Source: Wolfiporia cocos (lineage: Eukaryota > Basidiomycota > Agaricomycetes > Polyporales > Phaeolaceae). Taken from it: a stretch of 64,000 nucleotides of DNA. A program made the translations under genes and the position numbers. The notes under the pieces are model-generated. The model was not told the origin of the DNA. It worked only from the letters and a program-made list of their open reading frames with translations, and made no database searches. The stretch covers positions 1,178,001-1,242,000 of the forward strand of contig JACCLO010000005.1 in assembly GCA_029448655.1 (NCBI GenBank), given 5' to 3'. Numbering within the stretch: the stretch's first letter is position 1; the number at the start of each line of letters is the position of its first letter. This document shows, piece by piece, positions 50,416-62,200 of this stretch.

Positions 50416-51123
50416 TGTTATGATTATTTTGATTTTTCGAATATTGACAGAACTCACCACCGGGCAAATACGATACAGGGACTTGTTGCGCAACCAACTC
50501 CCCTGGCTACTCGTGACTCTACTGGGCGCATCCCCAGTTGTACTAGTCTATAGGGCGCGTTTCATCTTCGGCAGATCCAACTCTGCCACCGTTTCATGTT
50601 CATCGTTCGTTAGCTGATAGATGGCGTTCAACCGCCATCATTCCTATCTATCGTCTCAGGTATATCACTACATACCTATCAAGCATTTGGTACTATAGCG
50701 TAGATAGTATCGGTGACATCTGGGACGGACTTGACCCCTAAAACCCAACGTAGTATATAAACTAATGTACTTACTGTCGAGGCTCTTCAGCTCGACCTTG
50801 TTGTATAAACAAGAAGTCTTATACTCGTTCTCAAACGTAGGAAACTACGCTCAGTATTTCTCACTCGAGCAACCGAACGACTAAGTCCTCGAAGTGCACA
50901 CTGACTTCTCGGACTTAGGCGAGTCTTATATTCTATTCGACTCGCACCTGAACAGATTATATCCTCTAACGCGTATTGGATATTATACGATCTCCTAGGA
51001 ACTTCACCTAGGACTTGAAGGCATCTAACGAGCATTTGCCTTGCATACGGCTATACGCCCACGTGCAGAAGAACGATCTATATTCGCGACTCGAATATAC
51101 GAACGGGTATTCGACCCGTAACA
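50416..51123 (+). mobile_element. 708 bp solo LTR of a third retrotransposon family
   Basis: Begins TGTTATG and ends CGTAACA (inverted TGTTA/TAACA termini) and is flanked by the 5 bp duplication CCGAT at 50411-50415 and 51124-51128. It interrupts the element 1 frame between DYR and KLNQMT, where element 2 is continuous. No internal coding sequence is present, so it is a solo LTR left by LTR-LTR recombination. Orientation is taken as plus because TATATAAA occurs at about 50752-50759. Its sequence shares nothing obvious with the other LTRs in the window. Confidence 0.93.
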
Positions 51124-54100
51124 CCGATAGTCCTGAATGGGTCTCAGTTTCCCATCCTTCTTCTTGACGAAGAAGAATGGTGCCCCCCACGGTGACTTGG
51201 ATGGTCGTATTCGTCCAGTCCGTAGCTGTTCTTCTAGAAAGTCGTCTAATGCCTCTTGTTCTCGTGGCGATAGGGCATAGATCTTGCCGGCGTAGGGTTC
51301 GGAGTTCGGTAGGAGTTCTATGGCGTGATCCCACGGACGTCTTTCAGGGAGTTGGTCGAATTCCGTTTCCTTAAACACGTCTTCGAATTCGTGTAAGTAC
51401 TCGGGGACCACTTCCTCGAAAGTCTTGGCTTCCGTGGTTTTGCCGGTGGCGATGGCGATCTCGGTTGCCTTCGTCGCGCGGACTCGCTCAGCGATGTCGG
51501 CCCGGCACTCTTCCCTGTTTCGTATCCAAGCGTCAGCGAAGATGTAATAAATATGATCACCGTCCTCGATCTGCTCGTGTTCGCAGTCGCAGGTGAAGGT
51601 GATTCGGCGTTTCTTCCAGTCGATGGTGGGGTTGTGGTCTTCCAACCAATCGAAGCCGAGGAATATGTCGGCCGAGCTCAGCTCGGTGACGTGGAACTTG
51701 CGCGTTTCCAAATGCGTGTCGATCTGCATTTGGAGTTCGACATAGTGCGTCATTTTGCCCGCAGCGTTGGTACTACCGTCAGCGTTGTACAGCTTGACGG
51801 GTCGGTCTAGTGGGAGTTGCTCGAGTTTGTGTTCCTCCACGTAGGCACGACTGATGACCGATCCCGTTGAACCGGAGTCTATCAATGCCTTTGTGAAGAG
51901 GGCACGTCCGTCAGGGCGGTGGAGGGTGATCGGTACTTCGATCTGCCTTCCCCGTTTTCCCGTCTGGATTACCACTACATTCCCTCTGAGTTTCTCACCA
52001 GTAGAGCCGAACCCCTGTGTTCCGCATCTGGTTTCCCTAATGCTTTTTACTATGCGCGTGTCTGGTGTCATATTGCATTCGAGTATAAACTGGGCGATTC
52101 TGTCCCCATACTCGACCTGATAATCTGTTCCGGTTTGATTATTCAGTATGACTTTTAACTGACCGGTGTAGTCTTCGTCAACTACACCGGCCTCCACGTC
52201 GACTCCCTTTAAGGCGAGTCCAGATCGTGGAGCTATGCGGCCGTATACACCGGGTGGCATTCGGATCATTATGCCGGTATCCACGGTGATACGTTTCCCG
52301 TTTGGTATAACGACTTCCTCCGCGGAGTGAAGATCGTAACCCGCGGCTCCTTCGCTTTTGCGCTCAGGGGGGATTGCCCGCGGGTGGTCTAGGTATATGT
52401 CGAGCATGACAGCCTTCTTCTTGGCTCGTCGACGCCGCATTTTCTTTTCCGTCTTTTTCTGGACTGTAGGCTTAGATGCGTCTGCCATTTGCACATCTGA
52501 GTCTACAACCGGGTCTACGTCCATTGGCACATAGTTTACATTGTTTACAATAGAGGAATTAAGCACGGTTTTATCCTCCCGCCAAGCTCCGGTGGGAGGC
52601 TCCTCTGAGGCTGTTACAAACGAATCGTCGGAGCATGTTGAAGCTCCGTCGTCGTCACCAGGCGCCAAATCTACTGAACGTGGTACAGATACGTAATCAA
52701 ATATCGGGGCCCCGGTTCCTAGCCCATATAGTCCATCCACCGGTTCGTTACCCTTCGAGGCAGATTCGGAGATAGAGACATTTACTGGTTCCTCAATCTC
52801 CAGAACTGAAAATTTATTATTAGAGAGGGGACGTACCTGAGTGAATCCGGCTTCCTTCGCAGCCTCCGGATTTTCCTTGGCCCAGGCAGCCACCATTCGC
52901 ACGAAGTCCTCCTGGGATACTTCCCCAAGGACTTTTTCTGCGGGTGGGCCTTCGACGGCCTGGCGGGTGCGCGCCGGTTGTGAGGGTCCGGCACCGGTGT
53001 TTCCTCCACTGGTAGCTGCTCGGGGCTTCCAGTTGGGTTGGTGCCAGACGGGCTTGTTGCAGCCCTTCCCTGGTGCCTCTGCTTGTGTCTTGCTGCAAGA
53101 GTGGCACTTTCTCTTGAGCAAGTTGGCCCGTTCTTCTGCGGTGGGCTCGGACCGCATGGTTCCCGATGACGATGTTGTTGCCCGGCCTTTTCCTTTGTCG
53201 GCGACGCCCTTACCCGTGTCACGACCGTGGCGCAGCTTTTCTTCGTCGTGGAGACGACGCATCGCGTTATCCGTCCGGAGGATTGCCTGTTTCCAGGATT
53301 CGTAGTCCTCGGGGATCTGGACGTTATACCCGCGTTGCGACTTGTCGTTTACCGTGGCGGCGACGAAGGCGGAGTGTACTGCCGTGTAAATCTCCTTTGG
53401 GATGGCGGAGGTGACCCAGCGATGAACAATCTGGTTCTCCTTGTCGTATTTTGCCTCCAAAAGAAGTCTTTCCAGCTCCTGGAAGTACTCCTCACCCTTA
53501 CCGATGGACATACTGAGCTTTTCCGCTGCAACCGCCGACTTCTTTTCCAAGTCGGGGTCGTCGAACTTCTGGTGGAGTTCCCAGACGAAGCGGAGCCAGC
53601 TTAGGTGCCATTGTCTGTCACGGTAGTGCTCCCGCGTGAAGGCCGTTACCCACGAATCTACCTTTGGTCCCCGTATCAACGAGATAGCCGTGCCGATCTT
53701 TTTGCTGTCTGTGAAGAGTAGCGGCCGGTTGTCGTCGATGTACAATTTTAGGCGCATTACCCAGGCGGTGAAGTTCTCGCCGGTGAAGGGTTCGGGTTCG
53801 CGCACCTTGGACTTGTACCGGGGGTCGGGCTGTGGCTCTGGGAGCATAGAGTACACGTCCCATTGCGAGCTGGCCGGTTTCTCGGGCCGCCACATCGATG
53901 CTCGTGTTCCCTGAAGAGGCGCGGCTCTCCAGGTGTTCGCGTGCACGTTTGCGGGGGGAGCCGACGGAGGGACCGGTGCTGCTGCCATAGCCGAATAGGG
54001 GACCTGGGGTGTGATGATTGGGGGGGTGTATCCTGGCAGGAAGGGGTTCGTCTGCCGGGTGCCCGCGTTCGATACCGGACGGGTTGCCGAGTTCACCGGT

Positions 54101-54774
54101 GGGGGGGATCCCATGTGGACGGATCTCACCCAGTTCTCAACCGGCCGAAAACGTTCTTCTGGAACCGATGGTACTGACCGACGGGGGGCGGAGTGCTGGC
54201 TGTGTAGTGAGGCCGCGTCTCCTGCCGCGATTGCATCTGCCTGGAGGCGTTGTGCCTCCCGCAGGAATCGTGCTCCCATGTCGGCGTTCCACACACCGGT
54301 TTGAACCATTGTCGCGGCCATGTTTTGGCACCGGAGGCCAAAGTCGTGGGTTGTCGGGTTGGGCGGGAAAGCCCATTGCATTGCGAGGGGGGAGTCGATG
54401 TGACCTATTTGGCTGCCCCCTCGAATGGTGTTGGACTGTTCCTTTGCCAGGTGGAACGCCTCGTCGAGACGTTCTATTCCGGGGCCTTGGTCCTGTACCG
54501 ACTCTCCATACGGTAGTGACCTACCGGGTGCTGCCTGGCCTACGGTCCCTGTGTGGACCGAGGCGACTTCTACGGGGGTTCGGGGAGCGTGGATGCTGTC
54601 CCTTACCGATAGTAATGCGAAGTCTTCCGGGAGGCCGTGCACCTGGTAGTTGACCCATTGGCCTGGTCGGAACGGGTCGATGGACGGGGGGAGTGGGACG
54701 TCGGCCGGGGTGTCAAAAGGGTTGCGCGGGGGCTGAGGGCCGCGGATGTAATCGATGTCGTGGGGTGCGGCCAT
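51124..54774 (-). pseudogene. element 1 Gag-dUTPase-protease remnant
   Basis: Upstream half of the element 1 polyprotein, open from the Met at 54774 (MAAPHDIDYIRG; an in-frame Met also exists at 54816). It reads into the solo LTR and stops at 51025 after about 34 foreign residues. Order: a Pro-rich N-terminus, a Gag capsid-like helical domain (FTAWVMRLKLYIDD..), a Cys/His motif (CHSCSKTQ..GKGC), an acidic linker, a basic patch (KKMRRRRAKKK), a dUTPase at about 52410-51990, and a retropepsin with ALIDSGSTGS near 51880. It ends just before reverse transcriptase. The dUTPase keeps motifs 1-4 but motif 5 reads CGTQGFGSTG, with Cys where Arg is usual. It could still be translated as a Gag-PR product. 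Confidence 0.92.
51990..52410 (-). other. dUTPase domain in element 1
   Basis: Motifs of a homotrimeric dUTPase in order: motif 1 AAGYDLHSA, motif 2 GRIAPRSGLALKG, motif 3 GVVDEDYTGQLKVILNN, motif 4 EYGDRIAQFIL, motif 5 CGTQGFGSTG. Such enzymes hydrolyse dUTP to dUMP and limit uracil incorporation into cDNA. It lies between Gag and protease. Confidence 0.93.
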
Positions 54775-55536
54775 TGTATCGTAATGAAGGTGTATGTATG
54801 GAATGTAGAGTCGCAAAAAACAGCGCTACCCGCCCACTGTGGATCAGCCTATAGCTGCGATCGGGGTGGTAACTAGAAACTGTTTCTCCACTCTATTCAG
54901 AGACCACCTCTTTTCGGAGGTGCGCCAAGAAACGCCAAGGGGTTTTCAGCCCAAGGCCGGCAAGTAATCTCTGCCTCCGAAGCCTCGTCCAGCCCCAAAG
55001 CTAATTCGGGATACCGGGGGCACGGGATCTAAACCCTTGGGATGGAGGGTCTAAAAACTATCGTATTTGGGCCAAGTGGCCGTATGGACAGGCTGTGTCG
55101 TGCCTCTTCAGCCGCCTGGTGGGGCGCTGGGTTGTATAGTAACGGGGGGGCGGTAATGCCCGTATAGTCGGCGCGGTAATGCGCGTAAGTAGGTGCCCAG
55201 TGCCTCTGTAATCTGCCGTAGGGCCCCTTAACGCCTTTGATTATTTCGCGTCGGGTACACGTCTACTACGGTGGGGATGAAACCCAAAGCCTTTACGCCG
55301 TATTGCACGACGCTGGCCCAGTAGCTTAGAAGCAACGGTAGGAGTGGTCCCCTACACGCTGTTCACAAGTGTATTCCCCCAGAACCCAGTCCCTTGTCCC
55401 TGGGATATGGGAGGATAAGAGTTTATACACCCGAATCGACCGAAGTCAACTCGAGGGCGAAGAAACAATGCACTTTGCCCCTAGTGTGCCGGGGTTGTTC
55501 TGGAATGAACTCAGAACGGGGTGGAGACTCGTCTTA
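54775..55536 (-). other. 5' leader of element 1
   Basis: About 760 bp of non-coding leader between the 5' LTR and the Gag start. It shares blocks with the element 2 leader, including a short hairpin (plus strand CACCTC-TTTTCG-GAGGTG near 54905) and a CCCCGAAGCTAATTCGGGAT-like block near 55000 (CCCCAAAGC.. in this copy). Candidate for packaging or reverse-transcription signals. Confidence 0.6.
55525..55535 (-). other. primer-binding site of element 1 (self-complementary)
   Basis: In element orientation AAGACGAGTCT, one base after the 5' LTR. It is the exact reverse complement of the LTR 11-mer AGACTCGTCTT at 55640-55630, which begins about 30 bp downstream of a TATA box. It does not resemble a tRNA 3' end. 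Confidence 0.8.
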
Positions 55537-55907
55537 TGACACAAGCGCTATCTCAAGCAACTACTCAGGGGAATATTACTCGCATGGAAGCGTATTCCTA
55601 GTCTGAGGCTACTCAAGGCAACAAAGGCCAAGACGAGTCTGGGGTGCTCCCTGCTCGTCTGGCTGGTATATATGCTCGTAGGCTGTTTGTACATGTTTGG
55701 CTACTATACAGTATTACGTAAGCTGATAGACCGTTTAGAGTATGGTAAACCCTATCATAGGTGTAGAGCCACATCAAGGGTGTCCGGGGTCTGTGTAGGC
55801 ACGTGTGGGGTGTTTGGGGTCCTTGCACGTGATGCATAGGCGGGCGCTTAGATAAGATAAGGGTTGTTCCTAGTCGCAAGCAAGTTGGAGAAAATCGGCT
55901 TGTGACA
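55537..55907 (-). repeat. 5' LTR of element 1
   Basis: 371 bp. In element orientation it has a TATA box (ATATATA, 55673-55667), then the predicted transcript start at AGACTCGTCTT (55640). Nearly identical to the 3' copy. Confidence 0.95.
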
Positions 55908-56255
55908 TTCAAGCAACTACTCAGGGGAATATGACTTGCGTGAAAGCGTATTCCTGATCTGAGGCTACTCAAGGCGTATAAGGCCAAGACGAGTCTGGGG
56001 TGCTACCCTGCTCGTCGGCCAGTATATATGCTGTTCTACTGTTTGTACACTGTTTGGCTACTATACAGTTATTACGTAAGCTATGAGTCCGATACTATGG
56101 TAAACCCTATAATGGGTGTAGGTACACGGCACAGAGTGTCCGGGGGGCTGACAACACGTGATAGGATGTTCGGGGTCCTGCTTAGGCGCGCGCTTAGATA
56201 AGATAAGGGTTCAGGCTCTAGTCACTAGCTAGGCGAAAGAAATCGGCTTGTGACA
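55908..56255 (-). repeat. 3' LTR of element 2, larger part
   Basis: Continuation of the LTR that begins at 46983-47002 and was split by element 1; 55908-55912 is the duplicated TTCAA. The joined LTR (20 + 343 bp) has the same length as the copy at 63626-63988 and differs from it at three positions by eye. Confidence 0.95.
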
Positions 56256-59200
56256 GTACCCCCTCTTCTAGCTGCGTGTCCCCACGCCCAGCGATTACCT
56301 TGCAGAGGTTTTGGTCTATTTGACATGAGTGGTCGTGCTCGTGTTTCTGACAGACGTATGGATTCGCCATCTGTATGGTATACTGTACGGGATAGATCCA
56401 ACCCGGGTTGTTGGGTATTGTGGATTCTATGCATTGTCCCACTTGTATTCCATATTGTATTACACGAGTTTGCGGGTTGCAGAACCAGAAATTCCGGGCG
56501 ACGAGCTGCTTGGGATAGATGTAGAAGGGTATTTTTGCATCCTTTAGCAGCGTGATGTCTACGTCGTCGTGGATGATGAATTCGTTCGGGTTCTGTCTTA
56601 ATCTCATGGCGGTGGCTTTTCTTTCGAAGTCTTCCCACTCAGGATCCCATTCAGTGTGTCTGTTTTTCCACTGATGGCCTGGAGTGGTAGGTCTGTCTTT
56701 GAAGAATTTGGTTACTAAGTCCTGCCAGGGGGTTAATCCGCGTTTCCGTTCCCATGTTGTAGTCCCATCAGACCACTCGACTTCTAGCTCGACTCGCCCT
56801 TGGTCTTCTCTGGATGCGAGGATCCTGAGAGGCCTGCGAGTGTCATTGCTTTCTGTCCGCTCGTTGTGGTTCTGGTTGGGGAAAGCCGGGGCATGATACG
56901 GGAGTAGTAGGACCTCATTGAATACAGGGTATATGCCTCGCATGTCCGCGGGCAGGTCCAGTTCGTATGCTCCATGTCCGACTTTCTTGGTGACCTTGTA
57001 CGGGCCGTACCGTTTCGAATCGAGTTTCTTTGTAGGGTTTCCCATGTTAATGTTCCGCCCATCAACCCAAACCATGTCTCCCTCGGTGTACGTGTGAGGG
57101 TTGGTTCTTTTTCGGTCATAGTACTCCTTCATACGAAGCTTGGCTTTCTCGAGATTCTTCGAAGCGGTTTGGCTGACCTCGTGCATGTGTTCGATCCAAT
57201 CCTTGGCTGCTCCCACCCCCTCTTCCAGCTCTGGTGCCTCCACACCTGTAAATGGGTGGTATCCGTGAGTAAGGTAAAAGGGGCTGTAGCCCGTGCTACT
57301 GTGTACGTGACATTTGTACGCGAAGCTGGCTAGCGGAAGTAAGTCCGGCCAATTGGTATGGGTGTCATTAATAAATAATCGTAGGTATACCTCCAGCTCC
57401 TGGTTCATACGTTCCGTCTGCCCGTCTGTCTGTGGGTGGAACGCGGTGCTGGGGTTTCCTTCGATGCCTAATCTACGATATATGTCCTTGATAAAGTCCG
57501 ATACAAACTGTGGTCCTCTGTCACTAAATACTTTCTTTGGTAGTCCATGCTGTGCGTATACTTTGTCTACAAATATGTTGGCCCAACCTTCGGCGGTGAG
57601 CCTGGTTGTGGTTGGGACTGCGATATAGTCCTTGGATTTCATATCTACAATTACAATAATAGCGTCCCGACCCTTGGATACTGGGAGTCCCGTGATCATG
57701 TCGATGGAAATGTTTTCCCAATTGTGCGTGGGTGTTGGATTCGGGTTCAGTGGTGCAGCTCTCTTCGAGCGGTCTGGCTTGGCTCTTTGGCACTTGATAC
57801 ATGCCTTGACGTACTGGCGAATGTCGTTTCGCATCTTTGGCCACCAGTACGAGCGGTGAATGGCGGTGTACGTGTTTTCCGTGCCGGGGTGTCCTGCCGA
57901 GACCGTGTCGTGGAATGAAGAAATGATTTTTCCGATTAATTCCTCGTCTCTCGGAATGATCAACTTCCCCCTCCTGTAGCGTAGGCCGTCCTCGGCCGTT
58001 TCCACTGCTCCTTCTACTACCTCCTTATCGTAGAGAGCGGCTTCCGCTTTGACCCTTTCTTTTACCTCCTCGTGGGTGATCCCGTGAGGTAGGGTATAGA
58101 ATGAGGATCGCAGCCTTTCTGCGCTATCTTTGGCGAAGAGGTGTTCCTTCAGGACGATATGCCCTTCGAGGTGATTCTTGTTGTCGTCATGATCGCCTCG
58201 TCGGGATAGACTGTCTGCCCTTCCATTGGTCTTCCCGGGGATGTGCATGAGTTGTAGGTCGTACTCGGCGAGTTCCGTCATCCACCGGGCCTGTCGCGGA
58301 TTAATTTTCTGTGGTGTCTTAAAGTATTCTAGATTCTTATGGTCCGTTAGTACTTCTACAGGGTGTTTTGCACCCATTACAAAATGCCGCCATTCGTCCA
58401 AGGCGCGCATTATAGCCAGTAACTCGCGATCGTAGATCTCGTAGTTTCGTTCTGCCGGTAGTAGCGTTTTAGAGTGATACGCTATGGGTTTCCAGATGCT
58501 GTCCTGATTCTGCATGAGGCAGGCTCCAGTTGCAAAGTCTGAAGAGTCTGCCTCGATGCGGAATGGGTCGTCATCGTTTGGTATCCCTAGTACAGGTGCT
58601 GTGACGAAGATGTTTTTTAATCTGTCAAAACATTCCTGTTCTGTCACGCCCCATTGCCATTCCCCGTCTTTGGTTAGATTGATAAGGGGGCGTGCTACCG
58701 TTGAGAACTTCGGGATGAATCTCCGGTAGAAGTTTGCAAATCCGATGAAGGACTGCACTTCTTTCTTGTTCCGAGGTGCTGGCCATTCGGCTACTGCAGC
58801 AACCTTCGCGGGATACATACGGATTTCCCTGTGAGAGATTATGTGCCCTAAGTATTCTACTTCTGATTTCTCGAACTCGCACTTCTCTGGTTTACAGGTT
58901 AGCTTATTTTGACGGAGAACCAAAAGAACCTTGCGCAGGATCTCTCTATGTTCTTTCTGGTTCTCCGTGAAAATAAGGATATCGTCCAAATATACAATGA
59001 CCTTCCCCATGAGGACTAGGTCTCTAAATATGTCATTCATCAAGGTCTGGAACGTGCCTGGTGCATTGCACATTCCGAAGAACATCACTAATGGCTCATA
59101 GAGCCCTCTATTAGTGATGAAGGCGGCTTTTTCCTCGTCGCCTTCCTTGATTCGGACGTTGGTGTATCCCCAACGAATGTCCAATTTGGCAAAGTACTTA

Positions 59201-62200
59201 GCGCGTTTTAGCTTGTTGAGCAGCTCCATGATGAGCGGGAGCGGGTACTTGTTCTTCTTGGTCATCTGGTTCAACTTTCGATAGTCCTGGATAGGGCGTA
59301 GTTTCCCATCCTTCTTTTTGACAAAGAAGAAGGGTGCCCCCCATGGTGACTTCGATGGGCGGATGCAGCCCGTGCGCAGTTGCTCTTCTAGGAAGTCGTC
59401 CAGTGCTTCTTGCTCTCTAGGTGAAAGGGCGTAGATCTTGCCTGCGTATGGTTCTGAATTAGGGAGGAGTTCGATGGCGTGGTCCCACGGTCGCCGTTCT
59501 GGGAGTGTGTTGAATTCCGTTTCCTCAAACACGTCTTTGAATTCGTGCAAGTACTCGGGTACGACCTCCTCGAACGCTTTGGCTTCCGTGGTCTTGCCAG
59601 TCGCGATGGCGATTTCGGTTGCCTTCGTGGCGCGGACTCGTTCGGCGATGTCTGCTCTACACTCATCCCTGGTTCTGATCCATGCGTCAGCGAAAATATA
59701 GTAAATATGATCACCATCCTCGATCTGCTCATGTTCGCAGTCGCAAGAGAACGTGATCTGTCGCTTCTTCCAGTCGATGGAAGGATTGTGGTCTTCGAGC
59801 CAGTCGAAGCCGAGAAAGATGTCCGCGCTGCTAAGTTCCGTGACGTGGAACTTGTGCGTTTCCAAGTGCGTGTCGATCTGCATTTGGAGTTCGATGTAGT
59901 GCATCATGAGCCCCATGCTGTTGGTGGATCCATCCGCGTTGAACAGCTTGATAGGGCGGTCCAATGGGATCTGCTCGAGTCGGTGTTCCTCCACGTAGGA
60001 CTTACTGATCACCGATCCGGTAGAACCAGAATCGATGAGAGCCTTTGTGAAGAGGGCACGTCCGTCGGGGCGGTGGAGAGTGATTGGTACTTCGATCTGC
60101 TTTCCCCATTTTCCCGTTTGGATGACCACTACACTTCCCCTGAGTTTCTCACCAGTTGAACCGAAACCCTGTGTTCCTCGCGTGGTTTCGCGGATCGACT
60201 TGACGATCTTGGTGTTGGGTGTCATATTGCATTTGAGTATGAACTGGGCGATTCTGTCCCCATACTCAACCTGATAATCTGTTCCGGTCTGATTATTCAG
60301 TATGACTTTTACTCGGCTGGTGTAGTCTTCGTCTACTACACCGCCTTCCACGTCGACTCCCTTGAGGGCGAGTCCAGATCGTGGAGCGATTCGTCCGTAT
60401 ACACCGGCTGGCATCCTAATCTTGATGCCAGTGTCCACGGTGATACGTTTCCCATTAGGAACAACGACCTCCTCCGCGGAGTAGAGGTTGTACCCAGCGG
60501 CACCTTCGCTTTTGCGCTCAGGTGGGATTGCCCGCGGGTGGTCTAGGTATATGTCGAGCGTGACGGTCCTTTTCTTGACACGTCTACGCCGCACTTTCTT
60601 TTCTGATTTCTTAGTGGCACCTGATGCATCTGCCATTTCCACATCAGGTGTCACTACCGGGTCTACATCCATCGGAACATATGTTACATTAACATTGGAG
60701 GAATTAAGCACGGTATTTGCCTCCCGCCACGCTCCAGTGGGAGGCGCCTCCAAGGCTGTTACAAATGAGTCGTCGGAGCATGTTGAAGCTCCGTCGTCGT
60801 CATCTACGTCCGATTCTACAGATGCGAGAGGTACAGATACTGATTCTAATATTGGGGCCCCGGTCTCTAGCCCATATAGTCCGTCTACCGGTTCGTCGTT
60901 CTCCGTGGCAGCCGAATCATTTTTTTGGGAGTTTACTGGTTCTTCTACTTCCAATACAGAAAAACGATTCGAGGGGGAGGGACTTACCTGAGTAGGTGCG
61001 AACCCGGCTTCCTTCGCGGCGTCAGGGTTCTCCTTAGCCCAGGCGGCCACCATTCGGACGAAGTCCTCCTGGGGAATCTCACCAAGGACCGTAGGAGCTT
61101 CGTTCCCTGCAATAGCCTGCCGAGCTCGCTGTGTTCTGGATCCACTGGCGGTGGGGGTGGTGTTGGTCTTGGACCGCCAGTTCGGTTGGTGCCAGGATGT
61201 CTTGGTGCATCCCTTACCGGGTGCCTCGGCCTGCGTCTTGCTGCAAGAGTGGCACTTCCTCTTGAGCAAGTTTGCCCTTTCTTCAGCTGTTGGCTCCGCT
61301 CGGGGAGCGCGCTCGGGCTTAGCATGCTCCTTGCCCTTGTCCGTGGTACCCTTCGAGGTGCTTCGCAGTTTTTCTTCGTCCCGGAGTCGACGCATCGCGT
61401 TGTCGGTCCGGAGGATGGCCTGTTTCCAGGATTTGTAATCCTCCGGGATCTGGATGTTGTATCCGCGCTGTGATTTGTCGTTGACGGTGGCGGCGACGAA
61501 TGCCTGGTGAACCGGGGAGTAGATGTCCTTGGGGATTGCCCTGGTGACCCAACTGTGGACCACCTGGTTCTCCCTGTCGTACTTGGCTTCTCCCAAGAGT
61601 CTTTCGAGCTCCTGGAAGTACTCCTCGCCTTTACCGAGCATCATTGTGAGTCGCTCTGCCGCTACTGCCGCCTTTTTCTCCAGGTCCGGGTCGTCGAACT
61701 TTTGGTGCAACTCCCAGACGAACCGTTGCCAGCTGATCCGCCATTGTCCACCCAGGTAGTGTTCCCTGGTGAATGCCGTTACCCACGAGTCGACTTTAGG
61801 TCCTCTGATTAATGAGACCGCTGCACCCACCTTCTTGGAATCGGTGAAGAGGATGGGGGCGTTGTCGTCGATGTACAGTTGCAGTCTCATGAACCAGTCC
61901 GTGAACGCGGTGCCGGTGAAGGCTTCCGGTTCCCTGACCTTTGACTTGTACCTGGGGTCGGGCCGTGGTTCAGGCAACACCGAGTATGCGTCCCATTGCG
62001 ACGATGCCGGTTTCATTGGCCTCCACATAGACGCACGAGTTCCCTGGAGAGGCGCGGCTCCCCAGGTGTTCACGGGCGCGTTCTGTGTTGGCAGGGGGTT
62101 ACCGAACATGTCGTGAGCGGGTGCGGGACGGGCTGCCTGTGCGAAGTTCTCTGGACGAGTGGGGGCCGGGGCCGTGAGTACTGGGGGAGTGTATCCGGGC

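Larger units (their letters stand above)
47003..55907 (-). mobile_element. element 1: related dUTPase-bearing Ty3/gypsy retrotransposon nested in element 2
   Basis: 8.9 kb element on the minus strand, inserted 20 bp inside the 3' LTR of element 2 with the duplication TTCAA at 46998-47002 and 55908-55912. Its 371 bp LTRs (47003-47373, 55537-55907) differ at one position by eye. It belongs to the same lineage as element 2 (similar polyprotein and leader) but a distinct subfamily, since LTR and Gag N-terminus differ. Its coding region is split by a solo LTR at 50416-51123, so it cannot make a full Gag-Pol. Confidence 0.95.

Noticed and set aside
55908..56255. A separate solo LTR between elements 1 and 2
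   Set aside because: It lacks the first 15-20 bp, which are found at 46983-47002 on the far side of element 1; it is the split 3' LTR of element 2.
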